DNA from: Fragilaria crotonensis
Taxonomy: Eukaryota; Bacillariophyta; Fragilariophyceae; Fragilariales; Fragilariaceae
DNA: 24,511 nt
Assembly: GCA_022925895.1 (NCBI GenBank)
Contig: JAKSYS010000800.1
Span: 1 to 24,511, forward strand
Reading direction: 5' to 3'
The notes below the pieces were generated by a model. The model saw only the letters and a program-made list of their open reading frames with translations, did not search any database and was not told the DNA's origin. Every line of letters begins with the position of its first letter. Position 1 is the first letter of the stretch. This document shows positions 1 to 10,211 of the stretch, one piece after another. The translations under genes and the position numbers were made by a program.

Positions 1-712
1 CACCATCGGAACATACAGCATGTTCTTTGGACTCCCTATGCAGCAGGGATAGTTGGTTTGACGTTGATGCATGAAAGTGGCCACGCCCTCGTCATGCACT
101 ATAGAGGCATACCGTTTTCTCCAATGGTGTTTGTCCCCTTCATGGGCGCTACCGTCGCAATGAAACGTCGTCCTGAAGATGCCTGGGAGGATGCTTTAGT
201 TGGACTTGGAGGACCTATTCTTGGCTCCATCGGTGCACTGGGCTGTTCTTTGGGAGCGCGTGCTATGGACTCTCAGCTGTTGTATGCTCTGGCTGATTTT
301 GGTTACTTTATTAATCTTCTCAACCTCCTTCCGATTGGAATGATGGGTAAGTGAATTTCGTTGCCAGGTATTGAGTACATTAGCGGACTCGCCAGAGCTC
401 ACACCATGTTAGACGGCGGAAGAATTACTGGTGCTCTATCACCCTATGCGGGTGTCGTGGGCTTGGGTCTTGGTGGAATGTTGATTTACAACGGCACAAT
501 CCATAATCCCATCATTTTCTTGTGATGATCGCTGGTGGTTGGCAGACGTATCAACGCTTTCCAATCCCAACGCCACTCCCAGGAATTACTACAACATTAG
601 TCTCGCGCAACGCGCTGCACTCACAGGTGGATATTTTGGGCTGGTTGGGGCTTTGTTTGCTGCCATGGCATTGAACAATGAATTTAGGAAGCCCAGAAGT
701 CTTGGAACTTGA
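1..712 (+). CDS. Peptidase M50 (site-2-protease-like) membrane metalloprotease, 3' part
   Basis: Intramembrane zinc metalloprotease of the M50 type; the 5' end lies outside the window and frame 1 is open from base 1. Seen: the zinc-binding HESGH motif (HExxH) at bases 70-84, then hydrophobic segments. The second metal/active-site motif, NLLNLLPIGMM followed by DGGRI, is completed only when a 66-bp GT-AG intron (347-412) is removed. After TGA at 523-525, homology-like sequence continues: GGWQTYQRF in frame 3, then YYNISLAQRAAL and a final hydrophobic stretch in frame 2, ending at 710-712. One missing base near 522 and one in the T-run near 558-560 would rejoin the frames. The DG motif with HExxH makes the family call strong; substrate and membrane are unknown. 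The upstream start cannot be seen. Confidence 0.82.
347..412 (+). other. Spliceosomal intron in the M50 protease gene (66 bp)
   Basis: Begins GTAAGT and ends TTAG. Removing it (phase 1) joins MM to DGGRI and restores the conserved M50 DG motif. Retaining it gives a TGA in frame seven bases after the splice site. Confidence 0.85.
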
Positions 713-870
713 GAAATCATGGGATGAAAGGTAAACCCAATCAAAAAGATAATACGCACGAGCTTCACTATAGGAAAGGCATGATTTTAGATCCACGGCA
801 TCCACCCTATGTAAAGCTGAACTAGATTTTCGTGACACGTCGCCTCAGAGATCATAGTGTGTACTTGACC
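713..870. other. Short intergenic stretch, nothing recognised
   Basis: Lies between the M50 stop and the 3' end of the minus-strand remnant. No motif or convincing open frame was seen. Confidence 0.5.
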
Positions 871-1479
871 CTACGATGGTTGTAGTGGCGTGTCACCGCT
901 ATTTTGTTTGGCTTCCTCTTCAAGATACTCGTCTCTCAACCAATGTGTACTCGAACCAAAGGGACAATACGCGAGGAGGGCTTGATAGCCTTCAAAGCTT
1001 CGAGGTACTGCTCCATCGCCATATGTAGATAAACCTAACAATGCATATCTTCTGAAAGCGCATATTGGCGAACTCTGACATCTTCTGCAGACCACCCTTC
1101 GTGTTGAGCCACTCCGAAGATGCGCGCTTCTGGGAGAGAATCCAGATACTTCCCAAATTCGGAGTGACTCTTTCCCATTTTGGACGAAGCTGACTTGACA
1201 CCTGGAAACGCTCCATTATTCCAGGAACTGCTTTCAGTCCTCCGTCTGCAATCCATCTACGGGAAGTCGAGTTCAGAGGCCTCTTCGCTTTGGCGTGCGA
1301 CACTGCTTGATCAGATCCAACCGAAGTCCGACCTAGTGATTGTTTGAAGCCTCGATACGGACTTACACTTCCATTCGACCTCGCATACCTTGCCCCATCC
1401 CTTCACCTCAACTACACCCAAGATATTAAGAACCTCACTAGTTTGCCCTGCCTGATACTCCAGCTTGGCAAGCTGCATC
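871..1479 (-). pseudogene. Unidentified coding remnant, frame-broken
   Basis: Three minus-strand stretches read like protein but lie in different frames. In order they are a segment starting MQLAKLEYQAGQTSEV (around 1479-1367), one containing RRWIADGGLKAVPG and then FGKYLDSLPEARIFGVAQHEG (around 1265-1035), and one with RRYALLGLSTYGDG to the stop at 871-873. A GTAAGT...CTAG segment at 1333-1366 would join the first two, but at 34 bp it is short for an intron. I do not recognise the family. It may be a real gene damaged by sequencing indels or a decayed gene; exact limits are uncertain. Confidence 0.3.
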
Positions 1480-1741
1480 TAAACTTCGCCGATCCATCCA
1501 ATCGCATTGTCTATTGAAGTGTAGGCACAGACTGCGCCTGGGTAAAAACAAGTTGAACCCCTACCTTTTGGTATCCGAACGCTTCTGTATGTTGCATTCC
1601 AGGTACAATGTACCAGGTACTTGTATGTTTTTGTATGCGCTATCATACTGGTCCACAAAATCCACGTTTCAGACAACATTGTACATCACACCGTTCAGTA
1701 TTACACTTTTCGGTGTATTTTATATACGGTAGTGAACTGGA

Positions 1742-1843
1742 GTACAAGTACAAGTACAAGTACAAGTACAAGTACAAGTACAAGTACAAGTACAAGTACA
1801 AGTACTAGTACTAGTACTAGTACTAGTACCAGTACTAGTACTT
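1742..1843. repeat. Hexamer microsatellite GTACAA x10 then GTACTA-type x7
   Basis: Ten perfect GTACAA units fill 1742-1801. They pass directly into seven units of the GTACTA type (1802-1843, with one GTACCA and a final GTACTT). The array ends 9 bp before an ATG (1853) that opens the next possible gene. Both sub-arrays share the GTAC core that recurs in other intergenic parts of the window. Confidence 0.97.
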
Positions 1844-1852
1844 GAATCCAAA

Positions 1853-3672
1853 ATGTTCAATTCGACAGATCCGGATTCGGTGAAGTGGAGCCTCCAGCAC
1901 GTAAACCAGTCTAGCATTGAGATGGATTACACATCGACAAGAGGGGAGAAGAAAGGCAAACACTACTAGTACATCCCGATAACACGCTGAAATTTCATGC
2001 TAAGAGTATGATAGAGGAGTCGACTTCGTTCGATTTCGACCCAGTCCGTCTTAATCGGTTGGTAAAGACGCGACGAGCACAATCTGTTGAATCGAATTGC
2101 AACGATACAAACACTGGGGTGTAATCCGCTCTACTGGAGATGATTTAGCGCCGATGTCCTCAAAACTCGACGAAAGTACATGTGCCACAAATTTGACGAA
2201 CAGTAGAGATCACGAGGATTTGCGCGCTGCCCTTGGGACGCTACGACGAGTGAATGGGCGAGCAACACGCAGCAGCGACCAAATCACACATTCGGTGGAT
2301 GTCGAATCAAGCACCGCTACATGTACATCAACGAGCACTTAGACCCTTGAGTCCTTCAATTACTCCAGTGGTCTCGCTACGGAAAACAAGTGATAAACGA
2401 ACGCTGGAAGCCGTGGCGCAAATAGCAAAGAGATTACCGTTGGACACGAGGTTTTCGCAACACGCTCCAGTGTGTGCGTATCATCATCTCCAACGTTCAG
2501 AATCAACGTGGATGCTTCCTGTCTTCTTTATTACAGCAGCCTCATTGAAGGCACCTTCTTGAGCCAAACGTAGATGCTGTCACAGCTGCATCGTCCGTTT
2601 CACTGTGGAGCATCAGTGTCCAAAAGAAACACCATCCAAGACGAGAGATGGACCGTTCTTGCTTCTTTTGTCCTGATGTTGGTTTCGTCGTGGTTCGTTG
2701 TCTCTACCAATGTCTTTATCGAGCCTATGAGACAAAGCTTGAAACACCAACCGGCGGTCCTTTCCTTTATCCAACCCTAAGAGAAATGCAAGATCAGATT
2801 TCAACTGCGTGGGAAAGACAAGACTCATACTCGCGAGCGATGAATTCTTGGCTTGAGACACGCTCCGTCCTCTGATACTAGTGATGCGTACAGTTCTTGG
2901 ACGTGTTGATAACTCCAGCCCACTGCGTTACTCGACGACGTTGGAGCGCCTGACAGGGTGCTTTACTCCATATGGGTCGCGTTGCGAGGGAAGAGTGCAT
3001 GAGGCAGGACAAGGCTTGATTGAGACCGATAACAACCGACATCCCGAAGTTGGGGATCGTTTTTCGTCGCTTCACTGGAAGCCTGACGATGTCTCTTACG
3101 CCGCATCGGAGGGAGTCCTGCAAAGTTCGAGCGCATGTGCCGTTATTGAGGATCACATGCTTGTCACGCTGCTGAAGTTGGAAGTTGTGACTCGTATCGC
3201 AAAAGAAGAATGCTCTCTTATGGCAATATTTCTTGAGAAGTGTTACTTGTTTTCGTTCCATGAGATGCGTCCCTTCGCAACACGTTCGACATCACGCGCG
3301 GATGAGACGTCTCGGGTGATACCTTTGCCAGTTGTAGAATCAATCATGGCACAATTAGCGCGTGGGCCGCAGCGCACTAAGCTCAAACTGTTTGTGGGTG
3401 ACGTTTGGATGCATCTGCGGCAGAGAATCAAGGTTTGGAGACCCTTTAGGATTAAGGATGGACCATGGAAGGCCAGGGCTAGTGGATTGTTGAGGAAATG
3501 GGAAAATCTATTCAGATCAATACTTACTCTTCCTGAACGAAACCGGAGTGCTGTATTTCGCCTCAACCATGACTCCAGGAACCGTACGTATGGCGGCATC
3601 AAGGGGACTCTCCGAAAGTTTATTTCGAAACTCCCTGCAATAATTGAGAATGGCTACCGGAGTAAGAAATAA
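1853..3672 (+). CDS. Unknown frame-broken gene, possible membrane protein
   Basis: Not a family I recognise. A series of consecutive plus-strand frames suggests one gene of roughly 600 residues cut by indels. The segments are: MFNSTDPDSVKWSLQ from ATG 1853; a segment from about 1940 with HPDNTLKFHAKSMIEES and FDFDPVRLNRL; one around 2097-2340 rich in Ser/Thr; one around 2340-2460 with KTSDKRTLEAVAQIAKRLP; a strongly hydrophobic segment WTVLASFVLMLVSSWFVV at about 2650-2703 (probable transmembrane helix); and an uninterrupted 263-residue frame at 2881-3672 that is basic towards its C terminus (KLKLFVGDVWMHLRQRIKVW). The final segment is the best supported part. The joins are inference; the pieces could also be separate exons or two genes. 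Confidence 0.4.
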
Positions 3673-4631
3673 TTGTTTTAATATAGATGAGCGCATAAGC
3701 GTTTCTGCCAGCTATTTGAGCATAATGCATAATATGTTATCAGGTCGAAGAAGAGTATGGAAGCATTGTCTTAAATCGAGTATATCAGCTTGGTGCCACA
3801 ATCCGAATTCAATTGTACGTACATCACAAGCCATCTTGCGCTGGGTTTTCTTGAATCTTTTCTTGACTCCGACTTCATTTGGTTGTGGGGTAGCACTGCA
3901 TATTGCATATCCATGAACAAATGTCCCTGCCAAGATTTCTTTTTTGCCTTCACCGGATGTCATGTGGAGAGGGTACCAGGTACTTGTACCAGGTATCGTC
4001 ACAACTTGCTATTAGCTATCATACTGTAGTATTGTCAATAGGGACGTGATGGCATCTAAGTAACTTTTACCTCTACTAACACCCTCAACACTGTGTCGTT
4101 TGATACTGTATCATACTGAAGTATTGGATTCTGGACTCTGGACTCTTATATAGTACTACTAGTAGTACTGTAGTACGCGGAGTACAGCACAGGCTACGTG
4201 CACGACGTTACGTATGTTCAAGGTACAAGGTGCGTATGGAAGTACAAGTACACACGTACGTATACCTGGTATGTCATACTCCATACTGGGCGACTGTACG
4301 AGTTGCGTAGAAGTACTACAGTAGTGCATACAGAGTTGGTCTATGTAAAGAGCTCGAACTGGCATAGATATACCAATTATCCGTACCTGGTATCATAGAT
4401 ATACCAATTATGCGTATCATGTATATATTTAGCAATTAGCAATGCTCCAGTATCATCCAGCAGCCTGAGATGGCGCACAGACTGGCACCGAGGCATCGTG
4501 ATCAAAACTTGAAACATACATCTGTCATCGTCGAGCGCAACTCAAGTGAACATTAACTGGTTCAATTGAATTTGCATTGGTTCCGCCGGACCAACTGACA
4601 CGCTGTCACGACAAAGATCATCGCATCAACC
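3673..4631. other. Intergenic region with GTAC-rich sequence
   Basis: No convincing gene. It holds GGTACCAGGTACTTGTACC (3972-3990), scattered GTAC and ACTAGT palindromes at about 4150-4330, and a direct repeat at 4363-4411. The last ~100 bp should contain the promoter and 5' leader of the SGNH-like gene; no clear promoter element was identified. Confidence 0.6.
4363..4411 (+). repeat. 18-bp direct repeat, two copies 31 bp apart
   Basis: The 18-mer CATAGATATACCAATTAT occurs at 4363-4380 and exactly again at 4394-4411. The copies are separated by a GTAC-containing spacer. Confidence 0.9.
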
Positions 4632-7484
4632 ATGGCGCCAATGAATTTCCAGGACGACAACCTGGAAGAGGTTGCAGGTTTGATTCGTGCCGGTGGGACA
4701 TCCGGGGCTGGAGCTAGTCGTTCGTTCTTCAAATCCAGCTATTGCGACGAACTCATTGACAACGCCGTTGGAAGGAGAAACCGTCGCGTGCTTTTGATGA
4801 CCATTGGTTGCCTGGCTGTCTTGCTTGTTGTGATTATGGCCTCGAAGAGCGGTAGTTATGAAATAAGTGGTCCAGTAAGCCAAGGCTCTAGTGGAATTTG
4901 TGGATCCCGATTCACCACTTCAGCTCCTGAAGATACTGAAAGTGATCAAACCGGCCCAAACGAAAGTGGAGAGCAAGTCGTCGTCGTCGATCCGAAGCCT
5001 GAGACTGTCGAGCAACCTACGACTGACCCTCCTGTTCCGCAGCAAATCGTAGTAGCGAAACCAAAACCAAAACCGAAACCAAACAACAAGATTCCTCGTC
5101 TTGAACCAGACAAAGAAGCGGGACCAATAGACGATGCCAAGAGAGATGCACTTTCCGATTTATGGGGAAGCTGGCATTTCTGGGATGGCGAAGAAGACGC
5201 GCGTCCCAAAGAAGATTACCTTTCCAAATACCCAAACCGCGACATTCCTGGTGACGACTTCCCGTCAAATTCTTGGCAAACCGATTCCGTATTTGTAAAT
5301 CACTACCTAAACGATGCAGGCAATCTTATCGATCGAGCCATGGAAAGTATATTTGCGGAATATGGTCACGGGAAGCCGCTTCCCCCTGAAGTAATGGCGT
5401 CACGCATGAAAATGTTTCACTGGGAAAAGATTGATTTGACCACAGAAACGGAGCCACCGCCTGAATTCAGAAAAGAAGGCGCAAGGGATATTGGTGGGTG
5501 GACCACCAAGCGGTCGTTCAAAGGACTGGTCCGGCGCTTGTTGCACGCCATGCTCACCCGCGACACTTTCACAGTCGTGCTTGCTGGCCATTCGGCGGCG
5601 CAAGGGCAGGGCAATCACTTTCGGCAATCGTATGCAATGCAGTTCCATCGGATCATGAAGCCCATATTTGAACGTCTCGGTGTCAAACTGATCACACGCA
5701 ATATGGCACAAGGTGGTTTGGGGACGTTGCAGGGAGGGATGGGAGCTCGTGATATCTATGGATCGGATGTTGATTTGTTTCTCTGGGATTCTGGCATGAC
5801 AGAGGGTAATGCACCGCATCATGTTGACTTGGTCATCCGTCAAGTTCTCATGAGTGGCAATCGTGTGCCTGTCGTGTGGGGGCCTCCCTTCGATCTCCTC
5901 AAGTTGTATCACGAAGAAGCCGACGCCGATGTCGGTGAGTGGGGCACTGGATTTGCTGGTGTGCCAGAGACGACTAGTGAAGAACAGGCCTTGACCCTGC
6001 CCTTCGCAGCTCGCAACATGAAATGTAGCAGTGAGCGCCAGGATCTATGTAAGGAAAATCGCTTCTCATCAACATGTTGGATTAATCGAACCGACGGTAT
6101 TGTTCCCACTCGTGAGCAGCCATCACACCCCCGAGGACAAGTTAAGTGGCACCCAGGATGGCGACCTCATCAACTCATGGGGCGTGTCTTGGCATTTGCC
6201 GTCTTGGAAGGTCTTGAAGTGGCAGTTAATTCTTGGATGGAGAACACCATGACAGGACAACCTCTCGATGATGAATATTGGCATGTGACTGACTATTATG
6301 AAAACATTCGTAACAAGGTTCGTAACATGGATCAGAGCTTTGGGACACTGTCCGGATATCGCCAAGCAGGAAGAGTTGCCTCTACGAATGTGCTTCACTC
6401 CCATTAACGGCAAGACACAGTATACGCCTCGTGCGAACTATGAAGAATCGGCATTGACGAGCATTGTTAGGGCAGCTCCGAGTGGGTATGTGCCAATCAA
6501 CGGCGACAAGCGACCGGCACTGTACGACGGCCCGGATGTTCATAACCCTGCCTATGACATTCCAGAAGGAGAAGTTGACGTTTTGTCGATCGTCATGGGC
6601 CGTCGCCGATTGGATGCTTCCAAGGAGCTGCCAACTTGGTATTCACACAGTGCTTCGCTGAATGCGATGCAACCTTCGAAATCGTCCGAAAGGACATCAA
6701 GGGCAAACATTTCTGACTTGATGCCACGACGTCGTCGCCGCCTTGATGAGGATATAGTTCCTGGTGAGGGATGGGATGTTGCGCTAGAAGTCCAAGGGTA
6801 TTGTGATGGCACGTACGATTCGGTGTGTGCCCATGCACCGGATGAAGAGTGTTTCCTATTGGGCCACCCCGATGGCCGTGGTGCCATCGTGGGGGGGCGA
6901 TCTCTCCGGTTGGCTTGTCATGACATTGAAGGCTCTCAGGCAAGGTATTATCGTTGTCAAGCTGCAAACATGGCATGTTCAGGAAGAAAATCCTCGTGCT
7001 CGCAGTTGGTCAACTGTAGATGGCAAAAGGCGACGCTTGGGAGAGTCGTCGGTATCGGAGCAAGAATCCGTTGACGATCGGGAAGACATGTATTTCATGG
7101 GTGACCTAGCGTATCCAGAGGTGGACGAAGCTATACCCATCAACCCACATCGAAATGTCAAGATGCGAAACTACGATTGTCCCCCATTGCCCGATACCTT
7201 TGCCTTTGATTATGCCATCAATGGGAAGATCACTACGTTAAACAACACAGAGTTCCTTGAACGCAAAAAGAATCTCCAACGAGTGGTTGAAACGCTCACC
7301 CTTTTGGACGACCCAGAGTTCACCAAAGACGAGCAAGACGTTGAAGTGGCCTTTCGATTGCGCGGTGCGGGTCGTCCTATTGTGTTTGGAATATCTCACA
7401 TGTATTGGGCTTAAACACATCGCTCTGACACTTACTAAACCAGCTAGGAATGTTCGTATCAAGGTGGTGAACGTTATACCCTGA
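4632..7484 (+). CDS. Membrane-anchored SGNH/GDSL-hydrolase-like protein
   Basis: Probable type II membrane protein with a lumenal or extracellular esterase-like domain. The ATG at 4632 is in good context (ACCATGG). Residues 53-70 form one transmembrane helix after a basic RRNRR. A linker with a KPKPKPKP tract (143-150) follows, then an SGNH-like core: AGHSAAQGQGNHF (318-330, nucleophile Ser321 in place of GDS), NMAQGGLG (357-364), FLWDSGMTEG (383-392) and a late WHPGWRPH (507-513) that could supply the catalytic His. After residue 570 the frame changes near 6342-6344, again in the G7 run at 6891-6897, and again at 7407-7409; removing one G at each rejoins MDQSFGHCPDIAK, AIVGGDLSGWLV and HMYW-LKHIALT. 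The remainder contains a Cys-rich segment and basic RRRRR clusters, with the stop at 7482-7484. Substrate unknown; the hydrolase call rests on motif spacing. Confidence 0.7.
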
Positions 7485-7631
7485 CACCTATGTCTGCCAC
7501 CGAAATCGCGTATCGTTCGATATGAAACGTGCGAAGCTTGCGAACGCAGAAATCTAAGCGAGAGCGACGACAAAGGAAATCGATGCAAGGTGAAAGGTTG
7601 TCTGGTGCGGGATTCTGAGCGTAAATTAGGT

Positions 7632-9506
7632 TCACGTGCTCGTGCTTGTGCTTAGCGCTGGTTCGTCCGTATTTGCCAGCCTGGAGTTCCTCAACCTCCA
7701 TTTGTCGTTTTCGTAGATATCAGGCATTTCTTTACAGAACAACTCCAGATCTCTTAACGTCACTTTTCCATCATTATTCACATCGGCAAAAGAGTGCACG
7801 AATGTCGCCCAAGGACATTTCGTTGGCATCCACAGAAAGCCCTAACTTGTCGCCAAGAGCAGCGTGAATCTCTGGGATGCCAATTACTCCGTCGTGATCC
7901 CGATCTAGCAATTCAAGTCGCTCCTCCGACATGCACGTATCATCGCAATCCTCCGTTGGTGACGGCTGAACTGCTTCCCAGATCTTTCGCCACAAATTTC
8001 GGGCAAAGTAGGACATGAGTTCTGCGTAAATGTTAACGTAATTTCCTTTGGGCGGAAGCGCGTCTGGGTGTGCCTTGTAATACTCTGTCAATGTCGGCGA
8101 TTGCCCATTGGTCAAATCCGAGACCTTGGTTGCAACCCGATATAATTTCTCCAGGTCGAGCGGCTTGCCAGAAACATGAGTAACAATTGGAGTAACACCT
8201 CCTGAAACTCTTCCTTTACATCAATGTCGTATTGCATCCAACCAGGTATTGGAGGTCCCGAATGAGTTTCGAAATTGCCTTGCAAGGACCCAGCCAGGCA
8301 TGTCAACGACTCCGACCACTTCATCCGACTTGATTTCCGCTTCTAGAGCCTCCAACGAAAAGAAGGAACCGGAGGGTAATCAGTCCCTCCGCGAATGTTT
8401 CCCATGAGCAGGACGGCATCTATAAGGTGTGTTCGCTGGCGACCACGCCTCACATTTAGGAGGATCGTAGAGACTGCAGATCAATTTCCATGGTAGTGAC
8501 GCTCCGCGAGCATTGACAGAAGAAAGGGCTCAAATGATGATGGAACGCGTGCCAATTCCGTGTTGCGGAGAGGCAGCAGTGCGTCATACGCCTTGGTATT
8601 CTCCTCGTTGAGAATTGCATCTGGTTCCCAGTCAGACGTTTTGACGAATCGCGCTGATATCTTAGGATTTTTACTACTTGCATCGTCCCAACAGATCTCT
8701 AAGACTGTGGCGTAAATGGCATCCAACCCGGGCTTGAGCAATCGTGTCCCCTCGATGGTCTCGTCGACCCGATGATGGTCATGGCCCGACAGAATAACCG
8801 GAAAATCAAACATGCGACAGGTCTTGTGATCGTCGGGAACGTACATATGTTGCAAGGGGATAACAAGGTCGCAGGAGTAGGGTGGTTTCTCCAGAAGGTC
8901 CTTGTATTCCCGCAGAGTCTCCCATGGATCGCGAATGTTGGCCCCTCCGAAGGCACCTGGTTCCTGAAAGTGCTTGTACAGGGCAGGATCGTCTGACAAC
9001 ACTGCAATCAATCCAACCGTGCGAGTCTGAGATCCGTCCGGCGAGGTAACCTTCAAGATTTCGAAAGGTTTCTGATACTCCATCGCTTCATGATCTTGCA
9101 TATTCGTGTTGATGAATGTTCCTGGGAAGTTCTTGACATGCTTGCACACCGTCCGATGGTTAATATCAGCCTCGTGGTTGCCCCACGTCAAGTAGTCGAT
9201 TGGAGTCTTGGCCAAGGCGTTCATCATGCCTGCGCCTCGATCGACACTAGAGAGCAAATAGGGAGCGAGGAAATCGCCAGTGAGCACCGATACGACGGAT
9301 GAAGGAGCGGAGCGCTGTCTGGCGTCGCGCAAAAGAGTCTTGAGTGATGCAAAATGTTCCAAGGTGTAAACGTCGGTCACTTGCACAATTGTCAACTTGG
9401 ACTGCGATTCCAGGGGAGGAGTTGGGATCCAGGTTGAGGTCGAGTGTTCTGAGAGTTTGTCTCCCGAGGAGGGCGCCCTGCCACCACTCGATGCTAAGGA
9501 AGCCAT
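7632..9506 (-). CDS. 5'-nucleotidase-type metallophosphoesterase with C-terminal EF-hands
   Basis: Calcineurin-like phosphoesterase fused to calcium-binding EF-hands. Residues 1-341 are in one frame: TDVY (44-47, at the metal-binding DxH position), LTGDF (75-79), TWGNHE (107-112), PLQH (217-220) and SGHDHH (240-245) are the ordered metal-ligand blocks. The 5'-nucleotidase C-terminal domain follows, but frames change near 8481, 8370, 8285 and 8205: LNVRRG, AVLLMGNIRGGTD, EAEIKSDEVVGVVDMPGW, GPPIPGWMQYDIDV and RVATKVSDLTNG. EF-hand loops are DRDHDGVIGIPE and, after another shift near 7795, DVNNDGKVTLRD. Ca2+ control is inferred. DxH is DxY here, so activity should not be assumed. The exact C terminus is ambiguous because two frames stay open past 7700. 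The gene converges on the SGNH-like gene with 147 bp between stops. Confidence 0.78.
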
Positions 9507-9919
9507 TATAACAAGAAAGGGAAGTGGTCGCTACCATAGCGGTGTGGGACTTGGGTTTGTGTCGCTGATGTGCTCCGCCTTTGTGCTTAAAACTCAACTT
9601 TCTGTCTTAAGCTTGATTCAGCTGTCCAGTTGCCAAAACCTGTTTCAACTTCAGTACCTTCAGTCAGCGGGGACTTCTACGGAACGTCCTATCGACCGAA
9701 GATACGAAAGAACGTCAATAGGGATTCGAGATGCGTACTTATGTTTGACGAACAGTTCGGTGCAGGACGAGATGATGATTTGTGCAGACTTGGATCTCGG
9801 ATGAAGGTTCATGTAGGAGTGTGACATGCGCGTATTCAAATGTGGTGCCATGGAAAACGTCATCGGCGAGACACGTAGGACTGAAAGATTCACGTATGCA
9901 TACGCGGTTTCGGTTACAT
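9507..9919. other. Intergenic region left of the MULE
   Basis: Contains the 5' flank of the metallophosphoesterase gene and then DNA up to the transposon terminus. Short open frames here are shadows or chance. No promoter motif was identified. Confidence 0.5.
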
Positions 9920-9957
9920 ACGGATCCGATTAACTGTCACCTATTTTTCGTCATCGT
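9920..9957 (+). repeat. Left terminal inverted repeat of the MULE (38 bp)
   Basis: Starts ACGGATCCGATTAACTGTCA and ends TTCGTCATCGT. It is the exact reverse complement of 15858-15895. Similarity stops abruptly at both edges. Confidence 0.95.
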
Positions 9958-10211
9958 ACGACACGTTACTTAAGGACCTTGTAGAAAATTTAGCTACAAG
10001 TGGAAGCTGTTCAAGATGGGAATTTTGTTTCCTTTCCTCGACATATTTTCTCAATCAATTCACCACGCCTGCCCTCCCTGCTCTGAATTTGAATTTGAAT
10101 TCATGCACATATTCACGTACATAAATCTGATTTAAAATAAGAATAACTCTCCATTTTTTCACCGTACTGCAGCACCATTCCATTCATTGTTCCCACTCCT
10201 ATTGTATTGAG

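Noticed and set aside
1333-1366. GTAAGT...CTAG segment on the minus strand as an intron
   Set aside because: At 34 bp it is shorter than the two supported introns (66 and 76 bp), and the flanking gene is itself uncertain.
1608-1845. Frames rich in Tyr-Lys or Ser-Thr repeats
   Set aside because: They are translations of the hexamer array, not genes.
2878-3261. 127-codon minus-strand frame
   Set aside because: Opposite the longer 263-codon plus-strand frame; no motif seen.
5400-5912. 170-codon minus-strand frame
   Set aside because: Antisense shadow of the SGNH-like domain.
9397-9804. 135-codon plus-strand frame
   Set aside because: Begins antisense to the metallophosphoesterase N terminus and runs into intergenic DNA; no protein features.
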